Source: Chionis minor (Eukaryota; Chordata; Aves; Charadriiformes; Chionididae). From it: a DNA stretch of 64,000 nt. The notes under the pieces are model-generated. The model saw nothing but the letters and a program-made list of their open reading frames with translations, did no database searches and was not told the DNA's origin. Both the position numbers and the translations under genes were made by a program. Shown here piece by piece: positions 52,901 through 64,000 of the stretch (its first letter is position 1; every line of letters starts with the position of its first letter). The stretch is taken from assembly GCA_013398295.1 (NCBI GenBank), contig VZSF01008218.1, forward strand, positions 651,052-715,051. Direction: 5' to 3'.

Positions 52901-55900
52901 CAAGTTTTTGAAAACAACTTCAAATTCACAATGTTTAAGTTTTGGGTTTAGAAATGTTAATACCAGTTATCTTTGCCCTGAATTTATACTGCACGATTTT
53001 TGGATTTGTTATAAACAATTAAAAGGTTTTGGTCACAGCACTCCATTCAGCTGAAAAAATCTGAAAAATCTGAATTTGCTTGGGTTCAATAACAAACTGA
53101 AGAAGCTTATGGAAAAGAAATCAACCATGAGTCGTTTAACGCATGCCAACTGTATTAGGGTCAGAAAAAAATCACTCAATTTGCAAACAGCAGAAGGTTT
53201 CCAAAGGAATAGGAAGGATGATGGCATATGCCAACCTGGCTTAAATATTCTTCTATACGCATACCTTTTTGGCTACTATTTGCAAAAGAATATTTGGCTA
53301 TCTGGACCTTTGATACGAACCTGCTCATTACATTCTTAACCAATAAAAGGGAATTATTTACTTGGATTATTGAAAACTAATGTTTCGCTTTGGTTTAGCG
53401 ACATCCAAAAGGAAGAAAGCAGGGCAAACAAACCCTCATAAGGAAGTTAAAAGCCTGGAATGAGTAAAGCTAAAAAGCATTGCAGTCCCATGCCACAACA
53501 CACGCACACACAAGGTTTGTGCCAAAAAATGTAAGTCATACACGTGGCTGTGTCAAGGAATGTGCTCCTTGTATTAGCTGCTTACAGGTAGAAGCAAAAA
53601 AAGCTACAGAAAAAAGACGGACAAAACGTCAAAGAAATCAGGTGGCTTAAAGCCTATGAACAAAATTTGGCTGCCCATGTTTGCGTTTTCATTGTCTAAA
53701 CGTTTGCTTTATTGTTACATCTTGGGTAAAGAGATACAGGAAGGAAATACCTATGCCTGGCTAGTTAAAAAAAGACGTGAAAAATATGCATTGAACCCGG
53801 TGCTCTTGCTTGGTTGTTTGGTGGTTTTTTTCCCCATTTGCCATTCTTCACACGCTCCTTTTTAAAACTGTCCTTAGACAAACATTAGGGGAAACATTCT
53901 AATTAACTTTCTTTTAGAAAGGTTGAACTAGAAAGCGTCATTCTGTAATTGAGGGACAGCTGGCTGTTACTGTGATAATATGTCAAATGAAGATTTTTTT
54001 CCACTGGAATATGTTGCTACCCGTGGTTATAGGTTAAATACCCAGAATTAAAACCCCATTCAGAAGGATTCGAAAGCTGGAGCTTAAGACTTGCCTTCCA
54101 TATGTGCCTCTTCTCACAGAACGGCGGATGCTACTCCGTAACTGGCCACAAGAGCAAACAAATGGAACAAAAACATGGCTACAGGGAACATCTTTAAACT
54201 ATAAATGGTTATTAACCGAGATGCAGTGCATGCTGTGCACCTTATTACAGTCTAGCAAAATGACTGTGACTGGGAAGAGGCCAAAAGCCTTAAGATTTCC
54301 TTACTTAATATATAACATTTGAGCAATACAATGATTTCTTAGGCAATTTTTATGCCACTGGCCATCAGTTATTTAAGTATTACTGTATAACAGTGTTTCT
54401 GCGGTCAAAACTAAGCTTTGTCTTTACCCATCATTGCAATTTTCTACTGATCTAATTTTAACAGGAGGCATAGAAAGGACAATGGACTCAAACTGGGGGT
54501 TTTTTAACGTATTTTCATACTTTACAAAACCCAACAGTGCATAAGAGGAGTATATTCGTGGTTCACCATGCAAATGATCATAAACTATACTCTTCCTCTG
54601 TCTAAAAGGCAGCCAAGTCCAATCCTGACCTAAATGCAGTTCACACCGAGTAACTGAAGACCCCAAGACAGCGCTCACGAGCTTCGGTCTCAAATATACA
54701 GAACCCAATTTCTCAATGGTTTTCTCTAACACATACAGAAATGAAGATCCATGTCGGAGTGCCCGTTCCAACTGATTTTACCAGCAGTTAATGTGTTTTA
54801 GTCTGCAGTACACAAACACCACATGTTTACCATTCACTACAGCTGCTACACGCATCGTATTGCCCACTAAAGTTCCAAGGCTGAGTTGCTGCTGCAGGCT
54901 AGAATCACGCTTCTTTTTCAGCAAATGAATTTTCTTTACTGCCTTTGCTGCTCAGCGAGTGAAAAAACCATCAAGTTTGGAGCTGAAAATGCAATAGAAT
55001 CAGTAGATAAAACTCTGCGGATCCGTGCAGCTAATTGTTTTGCTTTTGGCTATGGCATATGTATTACTTGACTGCTAATTTCACGCTCTGGTACTGCTTC
55101 TTTATAGCAGCAGATGAAACCGAAGCTCTTGTACCCCGTTCAAACAGGCTGATAAATATGTATTCCACCCCTTTGCAATATGTTTGATGCGCTCCTCACC
55201 CATTGGTATGCTTCCCTTTTACAAGGTCTAAAACAGTCCCCTATTTTAGCTCTTACTCTTGCCATTGTCAAACCACAATTAAGTATGCTCCTGCTTATTC
55301 GGTGCGCAAAAAGGAATTCTAGTCTTCCCGTTTACAGAAATCCTCTTACAAATTTGTTGTGTCTGTAGAGTATTTAGGTTTGAGGTGGGGGTACACATTG
55401 CTGTACACCTCTAAAAAAAAAAAAACTTTGAGAGAATAACAGCAGCACGCTTCTCTGCTGACAGTCAAATAAACGCTGAAGAAATCCTACTGTTCTGTGT
55501 GTGCCACTGAATTTATCAATTCAAACTGAGATTCAGATTTTTTTCTAGGAACAGCAAGTCCTGCTACGGTAGTTAATTCGGACCAACCTGGCTCTAAGGA
55601 CTGTCTGAGATGAAGATAAAGCCAGCGCTGTAGGGTAGCGCCTAAGAGGGGGGCTGAAAAAAACCTGAAGCTTTGGCTGGTCCCCGAATTATTTGAACAC
55701 CCTGAAGTGAAAGCCGTGTTTCTAACGTCACTTTTAAAAGAAGCAAAAGCAGACCAAGAATATTGAAACCTGTTCAAGCCACCATAATTACAGAATAGTG
55801 GATTCCCACAAAAACGATAATAAAACACAAATGGTTGTGAAATCAGGAACAAAAGGGGATGAAACTGAAAAGCAAGTCTAAGGAGACAAATCCTGCTGGT

Positions 55901-58900
55901 CTCATTCAAACACGTATTTATTTCCACTAAAACACTACGGTAAGATTATATGTTCTTACAACACTGATACACTGGGAATTGTCTACAATATTCCAGTTGT
56001 GAAATAACCCATCAATGTTGCATTGCCGTAATTATTAAGTGAAATGCCTCCCGTTTTCTTTTGTTCTTGGGTTTGTTTTTTTTTTAAAGGAGGTGGTATT
56101 TTTGCATAATTAGGAAGAGGCTCTAAAAGCCAGATAGTAAACAGGAGATGGAAAAAAAGAAACAAAAATTAGGAGAACTGAAGCACTCGAGACATGTCAA
56201 AAATGAGAGGATTTGGAACGACTAAGTCTTTGGTATGCTCACATATGAAATCTAAGAAATTTTAAAAACCCAACCCCTATAGTGTATGCAAACTTTCAAG
56301 TTCATACTTTTTTGTGAATTTCGCAGATCTATATACACACATTTAAATACAGAAAAATAAACACACACACAACAGGCATACGATTTTAGATCCTGGGCAA
56401 CACAAATCTGGTTTCCTGTAGAAGAAATCTTCATCATTGCCTAGCAACCAGAGCTATTTTTATGTCAAACTGTAATAATTCAACATTTCAGCTGTCTTTA
56501 CTGAGATTTGGGAGTGGGAGAGATCACCGAAATCCTATCTCTTCCCATTTGTCCCTCCAATACTCTGACATTTGAACTTCTCAAAACCAAAAATCGCTCC
56601 TTCACAGAAGCCAAGTTAGGACAATTTCAGCATATCAAGTGCAAGTCTGAGGAAAATTCTGAGTGACAGAAAGGGACACCATTCAACAAACGCTCCTTTC
56701 ATTTCACGTACGGGTACAGTTTACTGTAATTTATATTCCCTGTTTCCAGAACCCTCGGTAGGTTCTGATGCAATAATAAAAGGTCTGTGCAGCTAATGCT
56801 GTGTAATGTTTTGTAGGCACAACTGGTTCCCATTTCAAGGGCTAAGTAACAGTGCAGTCTTGGGCACGAAAGGCATTTTACTGAACATTACAAACTGTTG
56901 TATTGCATCTTAATTACTAAATTCACTAGAAGAAATTAATGAATACTATTATCCTGGGATTTTGTACAAAACAAGTTAACTGAAATTGAAATTCCCTTAC
57001 AAGAATTACAGCACAAACGCGATGGAGGAGGGGGGATGGGAGTTTAAAGCCAAAAAACAGGTATAATGCTTTCCCAAATCCAAAGCCTGTTTCTGTCAAC
57101 AAAAAAGGCTAGCTATATTACGTGAGAATAGCATCCCTCAAGTATAAGGAAGATATGATATATACGCTATTGAAAGACATATTTAAACTGCTTTAGCTGT
57201 CCTGAAGACAATCTTTCATATATTCTTGCACATCTCGACTCAAGATTTTTATTTTTATTTATTTTAACATGTTCTGTGGTTTACTTCTGAAAAATCAGAA
57301 TCAAAAAGAGACTGGAAACATACATGGTTTTATTTTGACTGAAAGATTCAATTCTGATGTGTCCACGTAGCACCAGAAGGCAAAAAGACATCTCTCTGGC
57401 AAAATTCTATGAGCTCTTAACATTACATAACATCAAAATGCACAAGACTGAAATCCCCGAGGGAAAGACAAACCTACAGTTTCCCACAAATAATACATAT
57501 AGGCAAGAAACCTACAGAAGCACCAAAGCATTCTCCTGTAAAGGTTACCACTTCCAACCAAATAATATGCTTTTGCCACAGCGTGCAACGTCTTCTACAC
57601 TGTCTTCAGGTAAAAATATGAAAACTAGCACAATAAAAACTCAGAGGTTCCCCTCAGATAAGCTCCATTCCTGTTTTGGAAACAGGGAAACTGGAACACA
57701 AGGAAGCTCAGACTCTTCACAATGACGCTGATTTTAGAGTAACTGAGTTTCAGTGCCGGTTCCAAGAGTGGAAAGTACCCAATCGCTTTAAGATGTGCTA
57801 CGTTTCAAAAAAGTAGACTGGTCAGAAGATTGCACAGAACAGAATCAGGACAACCTGGTAAATATTAATTGACCAATTAATATAATGAATTTTCTTCTTT
57901 TTTGGTAATTCCCATATGTTTGGAGATAAATCAAAAGGCAATCGCAATTTTTTCTTAACTGTGAGATGCACAAAGTACTATCTATGTAGAAACTGACCAG
58001 CTCCAGATCTTTTCTTTTTTAAATACTATAAAAGTCTATAAAGCTGTTTACTCTGTAGGCATTTTCCTAGAAACAGGTTCAAGCAAGGTACCTTTTTCTC
58101 CACTGTTCCTTTTGGAGTTTTAGTTCTTTCTATGGCAATTCCAGGAAAGTGGGTTTTGATGGAAAACACTGTTGAAGCTTAAGAACCACGTTCAGTCACG
58201 TTTCAGGAAATAAATTATAACTCCTTAGAAAAATCTATAGATTTATATAAAATCAAAACATGAGAGTATAATTTGATCCTTTAAACATTTCTTTTTGTCC
58301 TCCAGTACGGTGGGTCAGCACTAGCCTTAGTAATTTTACTAAATATTAACACAGCATTCTCTAAAATAAGTAAAGGGTATTAAGATAACACACTCTAGAT
58401 GCTTATATAAAAATTACCTGTAAAAAACCACATGAAAATACAATTCAGAGACTCGGACAAGGAGGCAAATACGACACAGACAAATAAAGCCTAATTAGAA
58501 CTGCAGCTGACATAGACAAGACAAACTTCCTACGCAAATACAGCAGGCAGTATTTGATTTTCTTCCCTAAATTGAAAACATATAGAAAGTTATCAAACAA
58601 CTGTGTTTGGGATCTCCAAGCATGAGTGGGGCTTCTAAAAACTGAGGCAATGTGAAAGTATATTATTACATATAATACTTGTCCTTTAAGAACTTTGAGT
58701 TTTAAAAATACAAAACTAGTGGGAGCATCAGAAAAATGTCAGCCCCCTCAGAGAAGAAAACTATCACAACCAGCAAGTAATTCACATCCAGACATTGTCC
58801 ATTCACTAGCCTGTGTCATTCCTCCTAGCTTTTGCTTTCCTGTACTACCGATTAGCAAAATTATGGTGAAAAGCTAGAACAAGTTTTTCTTAATTGGGTT

Positions 58901-58921
58901 ATTATTACACCACTTGCTCCT

Positions 58922-58949
58922 CCCCCCCCCCCCCCTTTTTTTTTTTTTT
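58922..58949. repeat. C14-T14 homopyrimidine tract
   Basis: Fourteen C are followed directly by fourteen T, then A-rich DNA. The tract is all-pyrimidine on one strand, prone to polymerase slippage and possibly to unusual DNA structure. Confidence 0.95.
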
Positions 58950-59571
58950 AAAAGATTCAACATGAAAGTCATGTCAAAAAGTTCAGATCTCTAAAACATG
59001 CCATCCATGCATACATGCATTGAAAAGGTTTAAAATATCATTTCCCACAAGAAACAGAGGCAAAGAAGTCCAATGATACAACAAAGTCTTTTCCTGGCTC
59101 GGATGCTCAGTGGGTTACGTTTTAACTTATAACAATTACTGTGAGCACCTCCCTAATGTAAAAGGCTCGCTTTAGGAGCTTTAGGTATTATTATAATTGC
59201 AAATTATTATCTTTTATGGTGGCTCTGTTCTTCCAACAGTCATCAAAAAAGATAAAATGTCCTCAAACTACCTAATTACTCGCCAAAGATACGTCCTAGT
59301 TTTCAGTTTATTCAAGTCTAGATTTCTATCATTACATATATTTTCTAGAACATTATTATGTGTATGGCAATGATAGTGTAAACGAGGAGTAACGCCAATA
59401 AGATTTTAGAAATAAATAATAAGCACGTGCAGCAGCAGCCCAGCGTCTTTACAAGACAAGTGGGTAAAGTAGGTTCCAAGAGGTCTATAAACCTCTGTAA
59501 TCTTTACTTAAAAAACCAAAACACCACCATCTCACAAAATCAGTCACAAGGAATAGCTGCATTAATTGTCC

Positions 59572-59597
59572 GGGTTTGGGGTTGGGGGTTTTTTGGG
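59572..59597 (+). other. Potential G-quadruplex motif
   Basis: Four G runs of 3, 4, 5 and 3 bases are separated by loops of 3, 2 and 6 T. This satisfies the standard G3+N1-7 pattern. It sits within a longer G/T-rich stretch (about 59570-59625) in the upstream intron and on the strand opposite to KCNMA1 sense, so it would not form in the pre-mRNA. Confidence 0.75.
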
Positions 59598-62031
59598 TTA
59601 TTTTTGGTTGGTTTTGTTTTATTCTTTTCGTCCTATTTTCCCCTTTAGAATACTGTCCATTCCAGTCTAGCCAGGCAACGAAACGATAATTTCATTCTTC
59701 ACTGGTAGTATCAAGGAGTGTAAAGTCCTTGGGTACAGTATGGACCAACAGATGTAGTTATCTATCATTCTTGAATCTGATTATAAAAAGAACAGAGGTA
59801 TGTTCTTCAATGAAGCAGAGGACTATTTGATAAATAGGATATCAAAAATTAATAGCTTGACTATATAATAAACTGAACAAGATAATTTGATTATTGTATT
59901 TGATATCTTTAAAATAAAAAAAGTAAAAAAATCAGAGAACATCTACGCATTTTAACACAGTTTTTTTAAATGCTGTTACCCCAGTCATTCAAGCCTGTAC
60001 AGTCTATGAAAACTAGGTCAGGCTATGCAATTTCATTCATGTAATTCTGATCTTCTCTTTCCATTCAGTTTTTATTTCAAGTAGTAAATCAGGGCTGTGC
60101 AGTTTGATAAGTTTTTTTAACTCTGTATGACGGCTTAAGAACAAGTCAACTTAAAGCCAAGAGAAGCAAGATGAGGTTCATAGTAAACAGGGGTTTCTGA
60201 ATGAGAATAAGAATAAAAATATCAGGTTCTACTTACTAGCACTCTCCTCATGAAAAAAAAAAAAAAAGGAAAGGATGGTAAGAAAGAGTAGAGTACTTGT
60301 CTCAAATTGGGCAGCTAACGTTACAGCAGCAGGGGCAAATTCCCCACATCTTCAGTCAGAACTCTCCATCAGGAGGACTTGGAATATAAATAAGACGACC
60401 TGTCAGTAAGAGTTTTAGGATTTTCTTCTGAAGTATTTGAAGGAAAGTAAAAAAGAACACCACACCACCAAAAACCAGCTTTCCTATGATGGACAGTTAC
60501 TGCATGGCATCATCTTTTACAGTAAGTTTTGCCCGTGTTCTTGCAATTACCTTGATTTCTGCCTAGTGCCCAAAAAGAGATCCCATGTTCTGGGTTTTAC
60601 AGAACACAGCGGAAGTGAAAACTTACCATCCCGTTAGTCACAGTTCAGAAGGATTTAAATTACCACTCAATTCAGAAATGCGAGATTATTCCTTATTTCA
60701 CAAGGAATAATTAACGAACATCTACTGCATCTTTAAATAAACAGTCCAACTAGAGAAAAACTACACAATGTTATAAGGATCATCCTTCACAAAATAAAAG
60801 CTGCATGGAACACTTACTTGTTTTTCACATTGGGTAGCTTAGGAAATGTTTTCTTAAATAATTTCTTAAAAAAAAAAATCCTCTGAAAGGAGTTTGAATG
60901 CGATGTTAAGACTGGCCAGAGGAAAAAACAACCCTGCCAGAAACCCCACTCACACCCAGTGGCACACACTTCGCTTCCACCATGTGCTCTGCCAGGCTAA
61001 CACTTGATTTAGAATAATTTGCTTTTAACAATTGCCTTCCTCAAAAGGATCACTGTGGCATCCATCATTCCTACCACTCTACAACACAAATTAACAGAAA
61101 GTGTTCTATTTTGGATAAAAAGCTCTGCGCAAAGTGTAGAATATTATCAAAGTATAGCATCATAACAATTCTTTCCTGAGATCGTTGTTTATCTATCAGA
61201 CTTTGGGGTTCTCCCCCCCCGCCTTATTTTTCTGACATAAGCTTGCACTCCACTGGAAGAAAAAGAAATCCTTATTTCAGGATTTTTAATAATCGATAGC
61301 ACCTCCTCAGGCAAAGCCCTTTTTTTAATTTTAAACTAATTACCACGAAAAGATTCAACACAATCTTAGCCTTAAACTGTTAACACATTTAAATCCTATC
61401 AATCGCGCTATCTCCATTAGAATTTTACTCCGTTTGTGTTACCACGTCAGCTCACAAGAGCCAAGAACACATCTTTTCCCACAAAGAAACTCTGTCTAAG
61501 GAGACTTCCAGTTCCAAGGCGATTGCCACTTATTGCTGTAACAAAAGGACCCCGTTTCCAAGCTTTTTTTTTTTTTTAGGGTGTTTCACAGCCCTTTCTA
61601 CTGGAACAGTGCTGAGGACCCATCTTCTAAAGCGTAGTCATTTGACTGCCAAATAAAACTGACGCCATGTAGAACATTAATCTAACTCGCAAGAAGCTCG
61701 GAAGGAATGCTGGATGAAATACACTCAAGTGCTTTACAGTCAGCATCATTAGTGCTTTGTCACTTTCAAAGGAACAGAGCATTTTCTTTAGCTCACTAAG
61801 GTTCCCTTGCTATCAGAGAAAACTCAAGGGCAACAGAACTAAACTTCAGATTGTTTCAGAGATTATAAGACTTGGTCAGTTACAGAGTTTTGCTGTTATA
61901 ATGCCACAAACGCAACATTAACTAAGATTTTTCTAAACCCTTCCTGTTAGAGGTACGCTAAAGTTTTTGAGTTTTTAATCTGTAATGCCTTAAATGGCCT
62001 AGTTTGCCAGAAATGGCCTATACCTTCTGGG

Positions 62032-62056
62032 AAAAAAAAAAAAAAAAAAAAAAAAA
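62032..62056. repeat. Poly(A) tract, 25 bases
   Basis: A run of 25 A with no recognised element on its 5' side. Confidence 0.95.
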
Positions 62057-64000
62057 GAAAACTGCTAATCATTTAGGAGCCTGCTTTTTATTTTAAGTTA
62101 CAGATGGTTCCACCTCTCACGGGCATTTCCTACACAGGCACAAGAGAGAAAGGACCTTCAGAGAAAAATGTTCGACACCATTAATTGGCTGAAAGAATTA
62201 CTTAAGAACCGAGACTAAAAGACCCCGAATTTGTATTTGTAGTTGATTACTAAAGAAGGATCAAGGTATTTGTCTGAAGTATCTAAAGGCTGCTGCTTGC
62301 ATAAACAGAAGTACCCAGGCAAAAGTAAGACAGACTCTCGTGGCAGATCTCCTGACAGTGTGATACAGAAACTGAGATGAAACAGTCGTCTTAGTGATTG
62401 AGTGGAAATTAGCCTTTTAAAACTAGCCCAACAGAAAGCTAAAAATCAAAATACGGAAAGAAACTTCCCCACAGTTTTGCAGGATGATAGAGATGGGAAA
62501 GTTTGCTTCTTGGCTACCCCATCAAGAAGAAAACTGTACGACGCTTATACAGAATAAAGGTGTACCGTAGCTGTTAAACAGCTAGAAATGTAATCGAGCT
62601 TTCTAAAATCATTAGCACACAAGCTTTTAAAGTGATAAATGAAACGCACAGCTGAATTTCTGAGCATAAGCATTAACCTAGAATGGTAGGTTAATTGCAT
62701 GTATTAAAAGTCACAGAAGAAATGATTATTAGCAGCAGCGAGCATGCATTTGGGTTGAACAATGCAATCGCAACTTGTATGGAAGTTAATTTTTGGTCAC
62801 CTTACTCTGATACTTCTAAGTACAGAATAAATTATATATGTTCCACAATAAATAAAATAGCAGCGCTTATTCACGAAGCAGCATGTGTATCTGTATTGTC
62901 CACATAAACAAGGGCAAATGGCAAACAGGAAAGCTAGTCAGGAGAGATTTAATTGGCGTCCCACCGAGATCTTGGCTTCTGTGATTCAGCAGCTCTAAAA
63001 AACATTTTTTCTTCCATATAAATATTTCAAGGGAGACAGGATCAAAGCCCCTTCCATTTTGCAGGTATCTCATAGTTTTCATCCTAACTAAATATAAAAA
63101 TAGTTCGAAATGATATTCTGAAATGGCAGCCAGAATAACTCTTCCTCAGAAAAGGTCTGAGAGTGGAACCGTCTAATCCAATTAGAGGCACCCGGTGGCA
63201 TGACTGGCAAGATCTGGAGAATGAAATCCAAAGTGGCAAACATCCAGCAGAGACAAATTAGGGTGCAAGACAAGGAAACGTGTGTTTTCAGAGACTCAGA
63301 TGTTGAAGACAGACCACAAATGGAAAATACTCAAGACCTCAGCGTTCCCTCTCTCCCTGCCCCCTCAGCCTAAACACCTAATCTAGGAATTTCACAGCAA
63401 CAAGTTCTTGCAAAACTCCTCTCCTTCTTGCAGAGGAACAGGAAAGGACGTGAAATATTGCCTTTCCACTGAGCATACCATTCATGGACTATATATATAT
63501 TTTTTTTTGTATTCCCTAGCTCATATTAGCAACCCATGTATTCTATTTGTTGGTAATTCTTAGTCACGGATGGACTGCTTCTGTGATATACTGTCTGCCT
63601 GCTTAGCAAGTAGCTCCACTTGCTAATCAGCACTCTAGAACAAGACCTTCTTCAGAAAGTTAATTGAGAATCAATAGTACAACTGGGTGAATACAGACTT
63701 CCCAATTTAACATGCATGCATTTTATTCATTCAACTTCAGTCGAAACAGCAAGCTCCCTGCAGAAGTGTTAGAACAAATTGTTTTTTGCTGAACAAAACA
63801 TGAGAGAAAATTATCTAAGCAATACTTTTTAATGAAAGGAGAAAAAAGAAAAAAAAAAATGGCCTTTGGCCACAGAAAAAAAGAAGGTCAAAGTGGTTAT
63901 GAGGATTAAATTTTTCTGTGCCTTACAGAGGTGGTCAGGATCACACATATTTGAGCTTTTCCCTGCAGTTCTTGTGTTGCCAGCATACGAGGATCAATAC

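Larger units (their letters stand above)
24195..64000 (-). other. KCNMA1: KCNMA1 intron upstream of the exon (partial)
   Basis: This is the intron between the S0-encoding first exon and the linker exon, running past the right edge. I found no reading frame resembling the first exon (the S0 helix followed by the Cys-rich CCHCG end known for Slo1), so that exon must lie beyond 64000. The intron carries the GC-rich block near 24640-26560, two forward CR1 insertions, the gapped and mis-ordered interval 37021-40847, and scattered low-complexity tracts. The stretches 27600-37000, 40850-47940 and 49930-59570 hold nothing I can name with confidence. Confidence 0.8.

Noticed and set aside
55487..55927. 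146-residue minus-strand open frame
   Set aside because: No recognisable domain, no splice or promoter context, and length within chance for 64 kb on six frames.

Overview
This is vertebrate nuclear DNA, almost certainly from a bird. It is AT-rich and non-coding apart from one short exon and transposon remains. The case for a bird rests on three CR1 LINE fragments, two of them ending in the avian-style ATTCTATG tail, and on the near absence of recent SINEs or other abundant repeats. A turtle or crocodilian is less likely but cannot be excluded from sequence alone.

Host gene: a single 165-bp minus-strand exon at 24030-24194, with a consensus GTAAGT donor and a pyrimidine-rich CAG acceptor. 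It encodes 55 residues of the S0-S1 linker and the helix before S1 of the large-conductance calcium-activated potassium channel (BK, Slo1, KCNMA1). The window therefore lies inside KCNMA1, transcribed right to left. Bases 24195-64000 are part of the upstream intron (towards S0, exon 1) and 1-24029 are part of the downstream intron (towards the S1 exon). No other exon was recognised, which fits the very large introns at the 5' end of this gene.

Layout: 1-15600 is plain intron. About 15640-16080 holds an ancient reverse-oriented CR1-like fragment. About 24640-26560, just upstream of the exon in the sense of transcription, is a GC- and CpG-enriched block with two dense cores and a potential G-quadruplex. 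About 37200-37822 is an old CR1 3' fragment. Single-N gaps sit at 37034, 38653, 39503 and 40353, and the last three bound a mis-ordered contig interval with two false duplications. About 47946-49773 is a 5'-truncated CR1 whose reverse transcriptase frame is still open apart from a one-base shift near its end. The rest to 64000 is intron with homopolymers and a G-quadruplex motif at 59572-59597.

I found no operon, CRISPR array, phage, convincing RNA gene or undescribed multi-gene system. The observations most worth acting on are the channel exon, the contig swap, the GC-rich block upstream of the exon, and the well-preserved CR1 copy.
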